Shown one piece after another: positions 1 through 13,700 of a DNA stretch of 64,000 bases. Origin of the DNA: Penicillium oxalicum. Taxonomy: Eukaryota; Ascomycota; Eurotiomycetes; Eurotiales; Aspergillaceae. The translations under genes and the position numbers were made by a program. The notes under the pieces are model-generated. The model did not search any database. It saw nothing but the letters and a program-made list of their open reading frames with translations, and was not told the origin of the DNA. The stretch covers positions 62,001-126,000 of the forward strand of contig NC_064653.1 in the NCBI RefSeq assembly GCF_001723175.1, written 5' to 3'. The stretch's first letter is position 1. The number at the start of each line of letters is the position of its first letter.

Positions 1-1455
<1,455 letters not shown>

Positions 1456-1999
1456 TCATGACTCTTCTTCATGTTGCTGCTCTACAAAGGCGCGGAGAAT
1501 TGATTCTAGCCCCTCGTTCCGACGAGCGAGAAGCATCACGTCGGAGACATTGATGGTGGACCGTCCCGCGTGCCTGTCAGACATTAGAGCCGAGGACACT
1601 TCCGATTTTGAGAATCATTACAACACAAAGTCTTGAGACTCACTTGGCAAATGACTCGAGATCCTGTCCGACCGTCTCTGCCGTATGGTTTAGCGCTGCA
1701 TCGATTCCTTCGCGGTGTTTGCAAACGGCAGACACCCCCAGGAGCACCCAGAAGACACCCATCCACGTACCGATTTGTGACCACACAATCTCGGTCAACG
1801 CACCGATAAACTGGGGTGTCGCATTGACACCCAGCTTCATCGTCTCCTCATCGACAATCTTGCCGATGGATAACCAGAGAGCAGATTTAAGGCGCTATAC
1901 CCAACGCGTTAGAATACTGCAGACCAGGCAATGCTCGGCTTTGGCTTTGGAGCAAGAAGAAATTACCTCTTCTAGGCCCGCTTCTTCCACTGGCTCCAT
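1456..1999 (-). CDS. MHF1: CENP-S / MHF1 histone-fold protein (four exons)
   Basis: Deduced exons on the minus strand: 1999-1967, 1894-1771, 1677-1644, 1573-1456, giving 102 residues. Introns are 72, 93 and 70 bases, all GT...AG, with branch-like TTCTAAC and GCTAAAC. The core reads ...KSALWLSIGKIVDEE, then MKLGVNATPQFIGALTEIVW, then QDLESFAK-HAGRSTIN and DVMLLARRNEGLESIL, which is characteristic of the CENP-S/MHF1 (TAF9-like) family. Family knowledge: MHF1 pairs with MHF2 (CENP-X) in a histone-fold tetramer that binds DNA, supports the FANCM/Mph1/Fml1 helicase at stalled forks and forms part of the inner kinetochore. The length matches the compact fungal forms. Its 5' end faces the Pga2-like gene. 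The second intron is 93 bases with no in-frame stop, so retention would keep the frame. Identity is strong; the first 11-residue exon is the least certain part. Confidence 0.88.
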
Positions 2000-2660
2000 T
2001 TTGGTAGGGAAGATGAAATAGAATCCTGGAGGATTCAAACCGCTAATGGATCAGTCGGGAGGCAGGCATGTCCTGTCCATCGTCGACTCCCGGCCATGAT
2101 GCTGATTGGTGGTCCACCCGTGCAGCATACAGATCCCCCGGACCAACTGTTATTCCGTGGAAAAGACTCTCAGGGAATTGCCGACAGAAAGTGACTCACC
2201 GCTGTCGTATGATTGATCGGGAATGACGGCGGTGAAGGCGGGAGGAGTTGCCGGGATGCCTGTGGATTCTGCGGGGCCTTGGGGAAGCGGCCAACATACG
2301 CCTGGCAGAATTTCACGAGGGTCAAGGCCTTTTTGAGTCCCTTCCGCTTTGGAACTTTTTTGGGTGCTCTTTCCGAAAAAGGACAGCTCACGGCCCAAAA
2401 TTGCCGAGTCGTCAATAATCGCGCAACTTCCCTTTTCAGACTGGTAGACAAACCTTCACAACAGCCGGTCTCATTTTCCTCGGTCTGCTCGGGGCTTCTC
2501 CGTAATTCTCTCGGTTGATTGCCCTCTTATCATCAATTGACGATTCCATCGACGGTCTACCGAGTCTACCTGCTCACCCCTCCACCTCCGATTCTCTTAA
2601 CCCCCGACCAGCGCCCTCCGAGCAGGATCGCAACCCCCCGTGATCCGTGGCCCAGCAATC
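2000..2660. promoter_or_regulatory. Divergent intergenic region between CENP-S and Pga2-like genes
   Basis: About 660 bases separate the two divergent start codons, so it must hold both promoters and 5' leaders. The part just before 2661 is pyrimidine-rich, as is common for fungal plus-strand leaders. A minus-strand frame stays open over roughly 2150-2450, but it has no recognised motif and no convincing start. Confidence 0.5.
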
Positions 2661-3227
2661 ATGGCTGACCAACGCCCCTCAGACTTGGGCGATCGCGCGG
2701 CAGAAGCTGCCAGCGACTTTTTCTCCCAGATTTACACTGTGATCGAAACGGCCATCCGCCGCTTACTGGGAAACACTGTGGCCTCTTTCTCCAACGTCAA
2801 TGCCAATCGGTGGACCAAAGTTGTGGGCAGTGTTGTCTTTTACCTGATCATCCGTCCATACGTGGAGCGATTCTTCAAATGGCTCCACGACCGCGAGCGA
2901 CAGAAGGAGAAGGAGAAGAAGGAAAAGGAAAAGGCTCAATGGGGTGGCAAGAAGGCCAAGATGTCGGCGAACACGCTGCGGGGTGGGGAAAAGGGCAAGG
3001 TCCTTGGCGAGGTGGAAAACACCGATGACGAGGTCGAGGAGGACGGAGAGGATGAGCTCGCCCAGGCGAGTGGTGTGCCCGAATGGCATGGAATGGCGCG
3101 CAAGCGACAGAAGAAGTACATGAAGAATCGAGCCAAGGGTCAGCGTGCGGAGAACCTGACCGAGGATCAGATCATGGAGCTCCTGGATTGGAGTGAGGAA
3201 GAGACAGTCGACAAGAAGGACATTTAG
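2661..3227 (+). CDS. PGA2: Pga2-like ER membrane protein
   Basis: A single-exon gene of 188 residues starting at the ATG at 2661 (MADQRPSD); the frame extends 21 bases upstream only through a GTG. It has an amphipathic N-terminus, one hydrophobic segment at about residues 51-66 (VVGSVVFYLIIRPY) followed by a strongly basic Lys/Glu stretch at about 78-100, then an acidic region and a C-terminal block (PEWHGMARKRQKKYMKNR). This layout fits the fungal Pga2 family, whose yeast member is an essential ER/nuclear-envelope protein linked to protein trafficking. The biochemical role is not known, so this is a family assignment only. It converges with DDB1 downstream. Confidence 0.75.
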   Translation: MADQRPSDLGDRAAEAASDFFSQIYTVIETAIRRLLGNTVASFSNVNANRWTKVVGSVVFYLIIRPYVERFFKWLHDRERQKEKEKKEKEKAQWGGKKAKMSANTLRGGEKGKVLGEVENTDDEVEEDGEDELAQASGVPEWHGMARKRQKKYMKNRAKGQRAENLTEDQIMELLDWSEEETVDKKDI

Positions 3228-3828
3228 ACGAGGTCCTTGACTTGAGATTCGCTGCAGACGGTCTGTGTGGCACTGGAGGATGTGTCCGTCGAATTGACTC
3301 GATGAGAACCAAAAGCTACATGTTTTGTGCATAGTGTTGGGTGGGTTCATTGATGGCGTTGGTTTGTGTGGGCTTTTGTGGCTGCGGCTGTGTCTTGTCA
3401 GAGGGTATCTTTGCTATTTTTTGTGTTTCCAATGTACAATACTCAGCATCTTGAGGAACGAAGCTGATGCGGGTTCCGTGGCCATGCCAGAGAGGTCTAG
3501 ACGTGGAAGTATAATCCGAATACTTAATTCAATGACTGGAATTGAAGTGGGACGAGAGAAAAAAGTCCTCACCACTATCCAAGAAACTGCCTTTGCCCAT
3601 ATCATCCATTTGTGGGATGTGAAGGCGAATCAAGTGAAGCATTCATCCAGCGAGCCAAATCTGAAAGGAGAAGGAAATGAACAGGTACATTCGCAGCGTC
3701 AATCGTAGCTTGCGTCGAAGGTGCGTCTCACGCAGCACCTCCCAATTGATGATTATTTTTCGGCCCACGGTGATCCCGAAATGGAGTTACGAAGGCAGTA
3801 AATCATACATGAAAATGATTACATGATA
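3228..3828. other. Convergent 3' flanks of Pga2-like gene and DDB1
   Basis: About 600 bases between the stop codons of two convergent genes. It should contain both 3' untranslated regions and poly(A) sites. Open frames here have no recognisable protein features. Confidence 0.6.
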
Positions 3829-6800
3829 TCAATGTAACCGTCTCAAGGCTTCGACCATTCCTTTAACTTCCGCCACGTCTCGCGAGCCCACCTCAGCGAG
3901 GATCTCTTCCTGCAGTGCGGAATCGCAATCAAGGAACTTCTCGATCAGCTCGCCGTCCACGAAGCGATACGGCGACTCTGCAGCTCGGGTCAGTGTCCGG
4001 AAAGCCCGGAATTTGTCGAACGATAGTCCGCCCAGGGAATCGATTTTGCTGGCTATGACATTCTGCAGCGTGATGAGGAAGTCATTGTGCTCAGGGTTGA
4101 TCAGAGCGAAGAGATAAATGGAACCTTCAACCTGTGACACCGAAAGGGGGAAAAATTAGACAAAAGTACGTTAGTTATGCTGCGTGGCAACAGACGGTGC
4201 CCAAGGGGAAGGGAAACGAACCGTAGCGAGGAAAGCCCGCGGTGTCACTGTCAGACTAGCGAGCTGCTGGATGTGAATTGGGCGAATTCGATTGACCATT
4301 TCACCCAGGCGAATTTCACTGGTAGGCACTAAGCGGCGCTTATCTTGCTCGGTGACGCCGCCTTGATTTCGAGAGAGCACGACCAAATTGCCTTCTGCCT
4401 CACTGAGAAGCAGCATGTCTTGGTCAACAGACGCAACTGCTGTGCTCCAGACAGTCTGGTAATGGCGTGCAATTTCGTCCAACTTGTCATTCACCCCGTC
4501 TTGTCCCTCGGTGAACTGAACGATACAGACACTCTTCATCAGATCTGCCACGACAATCAGATCACCGACAACCGTGAGGTCCACGGGTGCAGTCGATGTG
4601 CGATAGGTCGCTGTTTTTTCAATCTTCATCTTGCTGAAATTGTCATTGGCCACATTGTAAACAACCACCTGTCAAAGGAAAAGAAGAGGGAGAACCGATT
4701 GAGTCAGCAACTTCTTCTCCGAGGGAATTGTTAATTAGGATAACTCACAGTCTTCACCAGTGCTGCAACAATACGGTCACCCATCATCGCCAAGGCACGG
4801 CACGCACCGCGAACCCCTAATTCAGCAACCTGGGTTAACTTTCGACCGTGGTCAACCTCCATGACAAGGATCCGCCCGCGGATCGAATCTTCTCGCTCGT
4901 CACTCAAGTAGGCCGTGCCCACAATCCATCTGTCCTTCTTCAGCTCTTTTCCAGTCTCATCCTTCCCGGCCGGCAACTCGGCGCGAATCACACTCTCAAC
5001 AAGTTCATCAGGGTGAAGTTCGATTGCATCGAGACGCCGGAAAAGGATCTCGTCTGCAAGGACAAAGTGGCTTTTCACGATTTCTACGCCGTCCTCCAAT
5101 TTGCGGTCGATTGTGCCAAGTCCGAATGCCTTCTCGGAGGGTGAGTAGGCTACCCGGCGCACAGTCGAGCCCATGGGTAGTGTTTGGATTTGAGTTGTCC
5201 GCTCCTTGTCGACCAGGGCGATTTTGAGTTCCCGCGTTGTAGCCACCGCAATCGATCCGGGAAAGGCCTCGACGTTAAGATGGCAGATACGTGATGCTCC
5301 TTCCGAGTTCACTGCAGAGTAGATAATCCGGCCCTCGGAACCGTAGATAAGACTAGGATTCTCGCAGGTGGCAAAGACATTCCACAACCCATCACCCCGG
5401 GGAAGTTTTTTGAATGTTGGCTGTTCGGATCCAAGGATCAATTTCGTCATTTCGCTCAGTGCAAAGGTTTCTGGATCCAATGTGAATGTGATCACACTGC
5501 CATCAGCCATGGATATGAACAGCGTGGGGGGAGAGTCAGCCAAGACATCTGCAACCAGCACTGAACGAGGAAACGCGTCCCCGGTCTGCCCAAGAGACTG
5601 GCTTCGAAGCTCGGACAGATCATACATGTCCAAAATCGCGACCTTGGCGCTTTGTGGGAAACCCACAACGCAGACTCCAGCGGGCTTGGACGGGACCGTC
5701 ACTCCAGAGATCTGCAGGTCCGCTCCCATATCCTTCTCTAGGATTAGGCGAGCCTCATTCTGCAAGGAGAAGGTTGCCAATATTTGACCACCGACAACCA
5801 GCACCAGATGGTCGTCATTTGATGAAGCGGCAGTGATCGCCTTTTGTGACGGAGATGACCACTCAAAAGTAATCATGCCACCATCAAGATCGGAAATGAC
5901 GGCGCGTTTCTCGGTCACTTGTAAAATGCGGTTACCTGGCAGGTTCGATGCTAGAAGCGTATTCTCTGTCAAAGATAATCCGACAAATTCTTCCAGCTCC
6001 TCGACTTCACCCTCACTGCTAAAGCGGAAGACACGCGTCTCGTCGACAAATGTAACAAGTAATGTGTCGAGGAATTCCCCTGCGCTATTAGCCTTGAGAG
6101 CCCAAAGATCGGTGATATGATCCATTTCACCAAGCACTCCCAATTCTTCCATGCCAACCCCACTTCGCACGCTTCTCAAGGATCCGTCGTCAAACGCACC
6201 GGACCCAGTGACGATGCGGGCCTGTCCAGTGGAGAACTCGTGTGTCTGCACGTCGTTTGTGCGGTTGCCGAGATCCATGAGGGTGAAATCCAGAATGGGA
6301 GCAATGTTGGACAGAGTCTGGAGGACCTCAAAGGAGCCGTCGCCAATGCGAAGCACTTGGGAATCACCTTGCTGGGAACCAACGAACAGGATTCCTCCGC
6401 CAAGATAGACCAGCTTTGTGGCGCGAGACGTGTTTCCTAAAAAGTCCAACTTCCAGTCCTCAACCTCCCCTTCGTTGTTTAGGACCAACATGAGGAAGAA
6501 GAGTCTCCCATAATCATCGGCGAGCAACCACCGCTGGCTGTCGACCTTTTCCCAGGCCACAAAAACAGTAGCCTCCTCAAGGTCCCTCGAGATCATATCG
6601 TTGGCATTGTCATCAATGTACTTGATGGATGTCTCTCCAAGGACTATCAGACCACCTGTATCGAAAACGAATTAAATCAAGATGAGGATGTTTCTTCAAA
6701 GAACCGACATGGTGGAGTGATGGATGTTAGCATACCTAATGGTGCCGGAATTGGGATCAGGTGTGATGAGCCCATGTCTAATTCATGCGCAAAGATACCA

Positions 6801-7645
6801 CCATCCAATTTCTTCTCTTGGACTTCTTTGAAGGTCGCATCGGCCGGCCCACTTGAAGTCGCCCGACTGTACTCCAGCTCCCGAATCCGAAGGCGGACCT
6901 TCTTCTGGTTATCCTCGTACAACAGCGCTAGCCATGGTTGGTTGGACCCAGAATGAAGAAACGCCGAAGACCGCACGAAGAGTTCATCGATCCGGGTCGC
7001 GGTTGGCTCACCGAGCTCACCCACCTGCGGGGGCTCGGCTTGCTGAATGGCTTGCGATGGCCTCCCCTTCCGCTTGGTCGGCTCGATGATCGGGATCACA
7101 ACAATGACGCCCTCATAGATCTCAACCGTCATGAAGCGTCCACTAGGATCAACCAAGCATCGCGGATCGGTCTCGGATTCGCGAGCTGATGGCTCTGCAA
7201 TATCAACGTAGCTACGCGCCGTGCGGGCCTTCTTTTTGGAAGAATCCCATGCCAGAGTGAAAAAGTTATATTGGTCAGTGCCGACAAATAGGTGATCGGT
7301 CGGCGAATTGGCTGGTGCTGGGAGTCGCGCGAGCATGGTGACCTGCGCGTATACCGCGTGAGTCTGCGCCAAGGTGAGACCATCGGGGGTCAAGGTATAG
7401 AACTCGAGCCGATTGGCTTTTCTGGATATTCACAAAACTTCACATCAGTCACGCTTGTGTTGGATGGGTTGTATAGCAAGGGAAGTATCCAGGCGCACAG
7501 AGCACTGATAGCTGTGTCCTGCCGTATTTTAGAACGCGGGATTCACTCACGCTACGACCAAGCAGTCTTCTTCAGCGTTGATGAAGTTCAGCTTCACCGC
7601 ATGGCGGATGCCACTTGCTCGGTGAATGGGCACCACATAGGCCAT
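3829..7645 (-). CDS. DDB1: DDB1, UV-damaged DNA-binding protein 1 / CUL4 adaptor
   Basis: Deduced exons: 7645-7551, 7421-6736, 6655-4749, 4668-4222, 4131-3829, encoding about 1145 residues, the usual DDB1 size. The start MAYVVPIHRASGIRHAVKLN is typical of the family, and every junction restores the frame (for example KTV-VVYNV and LAT-VEGSIYLF). The protein is a string of beta-propeller repeats ending in the conserved CPSF-A region (KFRAFRTLTRAAESPYRFVD) and a helical tail. Family knowledge: DDB1 forms three propellers, links CUL4-RBX1 ubiquitin ligase to DCAF substrate receptors and acts with DDB2 in nucleotide excision repair; in Neurospora and fission yeast it also serves heterochromatin silencing. 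The C-terminal sequence separates it from the related Rse1/SF3b3 and Cft1/CPSF1. The four introns are short; the largest is about 130 bases. Confidence 0.95.
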
Positions 7646-8603
7646 GGCGATGGCTCTGTAAAGCTGCGGTGTGCCGCCTAGCTTCTGGTTTCGTGCGGGC
7701 CAACAGCAGCTTGACGTGGGACCACTGCGGGATCGTATAGAGCCTGCCTATCTCAATATGCGACCGGACAAGTCAAATCAGGTCAGACGATTCAAAGTTA
7801 TGACAAGGGTTTAGAGCTTGACAGCGGGGATCGGGTGCATTTCTCGAAGATAGGCGGAATCTGAGTCGCAGCCACAGAGAGGTGCCAGTAGCCGCCGGTT
7901 TCTCGGAGCGGGTGCCGATGACGATGTTTAACTCCGCGCTTACATCCGCAAACAGGCGCAGACCTGGCCACGCAAATGCGCAGAAGCTTTTTGAAACATC
8001 CTAATTCCACCATGATCTCTCTGCATTAAAACAATCTTGTTTCGCTAGCTAGTCCGACTGTGTTCCCCCAATTCAATTTCACCTCCTAGGCACAAATTAC
8101 GAGCAAGCTCGGTGGGGGGCAAAAGCGTCAGGTCGTATCATGTTTGCTTCCACTATTACCTCAGGCGACAATGCTGTTCATGTCCTTGGAATTAATACGA
8201 GGAAATTGGATGTTGAATATATTCTTGTTTGGTGACTTTTGAAATTCTCAAATCTCATAAAGACCATTTCATCATCTTCAACCTAGAAGCAGAAGGGCAG
8301 CGATGCCCACAAAAGAAGCAAATTCCAGGGAAGCTTCGTTGAGGGTCTCAGAAGACAGTCGCTCGAGTAGGACTGGCAAAAATCCGAATGCGTTCGCACG
8401 GTCGTGTGAGCCACCATGGATTTGATCCATGCCTCTTCGACAAACTCCCTGATCTATTGATGGGCCAGGCTATCTAGACGTTAGGGGAGGACAAAAGCGG
8501 AGTCGGGGAAGGGAAGAAAGAACTATGACTACAGCTGGCCATGACAGATGGCTGAAGGAAAATGGAAACACGAGCATGAAACAAACAATCACCACATCAT
8601 AAA
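7646..8603. promoter_or_regulatory. DDB1 upstream region and CPR 3' flank
   Basis: About 960 bases between the DDB1 start and the CPR stop codon, both genes on the minus strand. It should carry the DDB1 promoter and the CPR 3' untranslated region. No supported coding region was seen; the open frame near 7798-8013 lacks any recognisable feature. Confidence 0.5.
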
Positions 8604-10777
8604 TCATGACCAGACATCTTCCTGGTAGCTGCCACTGCTCCGCATGTGTTTGACCATCTCCTCACCCTTCTCAGATGGCATGCCGCGTTGCTCAGCAATA
8701 ATGCTACCGAGGACGATGTTCACCTCACGGGCCATGTTTGCAGCATCGCCGCAGACGTAGAAATTGGCTTTTTCCTTCAATAGGTCACTGACCAGCTGAG
8801 CGTGCTCCTTCAGACGGTGCTGGACGTAAACCTTGTTGGGTCCTTCTCGAGAGAAAGCAGTGATGATCTTCAGCGAGTCACCCATCTGCTCTTGATAGGT
8901 CTGTGAAGCAAAGAAAAAAAAAGTCAATATGTTGTCAACCTCAAACATTTGCCGTGAGTGGCTGAGCAGCTGGTCAATCGGCTTACCTTAAATTCGTCCT
9001 GGTACAAGAAATCCTCATCACGCTTCCGACACCCGAAGAACAGGACAGTGGTGCCAACCTTCTCGCCTTTGGCGGCCAAGGAGGCACGCTCCTGGATGAA
9101 GCCACGGAATGGAGCGACGCCAGTACCGGGACCAACCATGATGATCGGCTTTGAGGGGTCGGAGGGGAGCTTGAAATTGGAGTGGCGGACGTGAACAGGC
9201 ACGTGGATGCCGTCGTACTTGTTCCGGGGGCCTTTGATAGCATAGGTCATACCGTGAGGGTCGGGGGAAGGATCGCCGTTCTGCTTCTGCTTCAAAGCCA
9301 AGAGGTAGTTGGTGGTGACGCCTTTGACAAAATGCGAGGCACCGGGCAGGCGAACAGACTCAACCACGGCGGTGATGCTGATCTTGTCTTTCTGAACAGC
9401 GGACGAGGATGAGATAGAGTAGTACCGGGGTTGCAATTTGTTCAGTCCCTCGATGAGAAGGGAGAAGGGGACGGCGGAGAACGGCTTGGAGCTAATGGCC
9501 TGCAGTGCCTGGGCGATGTTGAAGCACTGGTTTGCAATTTTCTCATGGAAATAATCCTTGTCGTTACCCAATCGAACGATTTCAGCCTTGCTGTCCTCAT
9601 CAGGGGCGAATGGAGCCAGCGTCGAGACAAATTGACGAGAGACTGGAGCGCACACTTCCATGTAGTAGCGGATCGCAGCGTCGTAGGTGGTGGGAGTAGG
9701 GATTGGGACCTTGGCGGTGACATCGATTCCCTTGATATCAATCACAGTGTGACGCTTTTCCTCGAGACCGAAGACCTGGAGGAACCGGTCAACTTCGGCA
9801 CCCGCGTTGGTGGGCCAGATGGCGATGTGATCACCAGTCTGGTAGCTGAGATTGCTTCCAGCAATGCTGATTTCCATGTGCAGGCAGTTGCGGTCTTTGA
9901 CAGTGAACAGTTCACGAGATTCAACGATTGGGGCAATGTACGGGTTGTGAGCAGAGTAGGGTCCCTTGGGCTGGCCGGCCCGGTGCGCAGAGGTAGGCTC
10001 TCCGAGATACACCGACTCGTCCTCGGGTGATTTATCCTCATTCTCAGTCACGGAGAAAACAGGCTCGTATGAAGTTTCTCTTTCCTGGAGACCCATCGCA
10101 TCGGAGAGTGCAGTCCACATTGGCTCCTTCCACGCGAGGAAATCTTCCTCCATCGTCCCCGCACCGTCATCGCCTTCACCGGCGGTACCGATGCGCTGCG
10201 CGCCCATCTTGGTGAAGGCAGCGTCGATACGACGGACCATAGCGTTGTAGTGTTCGTAGGTGTTATTCCCGAGTCCAAATGCGACGTACTTGAGAGAGGA
10301 AAGTGGCGAGTCTTCGGCGGTGGCGCCACTCTCAAAGGCGACATCGTCTCCAGTGAAGAACTGATAGAACTCGACCGCGTTGTCCGTCGGCTCGCCCTCG
10401 CCATAAGTTGCCAGCACGAAAAAGGCCACCTTGTCCTCGGGGAATTGATCCAGATTTTCGTAGTCGTAGTCCTCAATGTCGGCGACCATGGTCTTGAGAC
10501 CAAACCGTTGAGAGCCCTCCTTGGCCAGACGCGAGGCGTAATCCTCGGCGGTGCCAGTCTGTGAGCCATAGAAAATCACGCAGTTCTTGCCAGTCTCGTC
10601 CATCTTTTCAATAATATTGCGAGTCTTGCCGCTCTTGGCGGCACCGTTCAAGGTGGCGGGGGAATTGGCATAAGGGTCTTTGGGGATGGCCCAGTAGGTG
10701 CCCTTGGTGAAATAGGCCACGCTGCCCACCAAGAGCGCCACCAGCACGATCAGATCAAGGGTATCGAGTTGCGCCAT
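8604..10777 (-). CDS. cprA: NADPH-cytochrome P450 reductase
   Basis: Two exons, 10777-8987 and 8900-8604, giving 695 residues; the junction reads DEFK-TYQEQMGD. An N-terminal membrane anchor lies at about residues 8-23 (DLIVLVALLVGSVAYF). Next come a flavodoxin-type FMN domain with FYGSQTGTAEDYA (about 69-81) and LATYGEGEPTDNA, the connecting and FAD-binding region with RYYSISSSS, the NADPH-binding part with GPGTGVAPFRGF, and a C-terminal YVCGDAANMAREV. The chain ends QEDVWS, with the conserved Trp that stacks on FAD one residue from the end. The enzyme passes electrons from NADPH through FAD and FMN to ER cytochromes P450, including those of ergosterol synthesis, and also to squalene epoxidase. 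Length matches Aspergillus CPR (about 695 residues). Confidence 0.97.
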
Positions 10778-13700
10778 TCTGGCAACGAGCGTCGATGAGA
10801 GGGCGTCCGAAGGCCCAAATTCGACTGGTCGCGATTAACTTGCGCAACGGGCAAAAGGGTTGCTTGAAATAGTGTCGTGTTCTCGCGAGGAGAGAGTTTG
10901 TTGGCAGGCGGCTCCACTGAGGAGCGGAGAAATCGGCGACGGAGGGGCGTGGATCGCTCCGAGGCGGCAAAGGGGGGGGGAAGTGTGGAAAAGAAAAAGG
11001 GAGACAAGTACGGATCAAAGATCCCCCACGTGTCGTCAAGAATCAGCAGCGGGAAGCCTCAGCCGTATTTTTAAGCGGTCGCCAAACCCTTCAGGCCAAT
11101 TTGGAGCCAGTCGAGACGAGACAGTGACACTGAAGAAGAAGAAGAAAAAAAAAAGAAAAGGATGATGAAGAAGCAAGAGACAAAGTTCGAGGGCGGACGA
11201 TCAGGACAAAGTGGTCAGACTGCGGGCAGTGCCGGTCAGGTTAAAAGTGGAGCTTTCACCTGCCAAATACAGACGGAGACTTCTCGCTAGATGCAAGATA
11301 AGTCCTGGTGACTCAGTGCAGAGATGCAGCAGATCCGGTGCTGCTGTGCCGGGCGCAGAGATCTCCGGCGCGAGTGATGGGGTGCCTCCGACGCTGACGC
11401 AAGAACAACAATTGTGCTGGCAGGAATAAAAAAGGTGGAGGCTAGACCGCAGCAGCCGATGAAAAAGACAGAGATGAGGGCTGAGGGGGAGGAGAAGGAA
11501 TAGAAAAGAGGAGCGGGTAGGTAATACAAGACAGCAGCACTCTCCTTGTTGTGCTGAGCTCAAACCAGCGTTACAATCGACGATAGAAAGACTTCGGAGG
11601 TAGGGGAGAAATTGGACCCCAAGAAGGAGAAGCTTGAGCAAAGTTGATGAGAGAAGGGAGAACCTCCAAATTCGCCTCTTCGCATTCCAGATCGGGATTT
11701 GGGTAGCCGGCTCGTGCCATCCATGTACTTCAACGAGTCGAGGCAGTGTAAAGGGTAGACGATAATGACAGCACCCTGCTGGTTGAAATGGAGAACTGAT
11801 CAGATCGAGGAGATTTTGAAGTAGATGATCTAACGCGACCTAGGCATACGCTCGTGCTCCTTGAAGACTCCCGTATGCGCCCTGCCATCTTATTATAGCC
11901 TGCAGTCTGCAACAATCGAGCTCCGCTACCAAGCGCCGGGCAACTTTCCGCCGTCGACTGCCCTCGGCTGTGACCGTGGAGTCCGGAACATGGAATCGGT
12001 CTTGAGGCGCCCGGTACCTACTCACTCCAGTTCCGTCTACAGTATATAGGAAACCACCAGAATTGCCCAGTTCCAACCGGCACCTAGTGATCTGCACTCA
12101 ATATGCCTATTCTGGGTACCAAATACATGGATGTGCTGCGTACATATACCTTGATCTCTTGAGGAGATATCTCCCTGATGGGCAGCCCCCCGACGAATGA
12201 GATTGTTGGAAAAGACTTCGGCGCAAATACCTAGGTACCTCCTCAGCCCCCAACATGAAATACCTATATTTTTCTACAGTAGATACCGCACTGAAGGACC
12301 CTCGACACTGAAGTGTACAAACTACGCCGTACTACATACTGGTACGAGCATCGATATACTACTAAGTAACTTGCTTTTCTGCTCCAAATAGTACTTATAC
12401 TTAAAGATGTACATGGTGGATAGGTATGTAGGTCAATATGTACTACATACGCCCAGAGGCAATGCCACATGCCGATTGGCAGCCCTGGAGGACGTAGAAC
12501 TCGTAGACCAGCTGGAACGAGTAGCTACTTAATAGTAGTACTGGGAAGGAAATTGCTTCCCCGCCATGTGTGATACCCGATCTGCCTATAGGTAGGTTCC
12601 ATCCACAGCTATCAGCACCGACCTAGTGATGATGACTAGGTATGTAAGTATGTGATCTAGATTGATGTAATGAGATGGGAAACCTTATGAACTGGGTGAC
12701 CCAGACCAGTCTGCGCTTCAAGCCTACATAGGCGCCAACCTGCACATGAAGTCCACAAGCTCCAACTGCGATCTGCACGAAGCTACGGATAGATTCCGTC
12801 GCATGGAGTGGTTTTGCCTACTAGGTCAATTGCGAGCCCACAGGCCACTAAAGACGTAGTACAGACCCGGGGGCCATCTGGACAGCCGGGCTTTACTCGG
12901 CCCCGGCACCTGCCCATATCTCTGATATCAATCCATTTAATCCAACAATGTTGTAGATCGCAGCCCTGAGAGAACTCTAGGTCCGACTACAGCATGCACA
13001 TGGTATATTACTGTATGACTGTAGGTACAGTACCTCCAGCGCATATAGTCGAACATCTCCTACATACAGGAGGATCCCACGTCTCCCGGATTCCGCCATG
13101 CCCGCGTTTGTTTCCGCTTCCGGCCCCTCTTTCCTCGTCGCAGCGAATCATAAGCTAGTCGGCATACGCATCTCTCCCGGTTGCCGCAGCGTGAGATTGC
13201 GATGTTCCGTGCCCCGATTTGTTTGAATTCCTCGGTAGATTGGGGAGCCGGCACGCCCGCCCGGGAAATGGAAGATTCTCAAGTCAGGCGACTCTAGTAT
13301 AGGTCAGTAAGTCGGGTACGTTCAGACACACGACATCCCAGACCAACGTGGCACTGGAGTCCCCCTCGGAGTAATCTTAGTTCACACCGTGAACTTCACA
13401 GTGTGTCATGGGCGATTTTATAATTTACAATTGCTCCCAACCTGGCTATCCACTCCTCCTTTTCAATTCTAGATCGGACAACAATGAGGTCATGAACACA
13501 GTTCTGACATATGCAAGGCTACATACCTCCCAGTTTTCTTGCAGGTCGGAGATGGGAACTTCATTTTATCTGTCGGTCAGTGAGCGAGTAGATGCCGATC
13601 CCATTTAGCTCCTGAGGCAATCATGATGACTTGGGTACTCGAATGGGAGAATTCAACAAGCCTGGACTCCTGAAGACTTCTCACTTGGCGACTTACTCCT

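Noticed and set aside
2150..2470. Minus-strand open frame upstream of the CENP-S gene
   Set aside because: It stays open for about 100 codons but has no recognisable motif, no convincing ATG or splice partner, and lies in the divergent promoter region.
9431..10030. 199-codon plus-strand frame inside the CPR gene
   Set aside because: It is antisense to strongly conserved coding sequence and arises from codon bias on the opposite strand.
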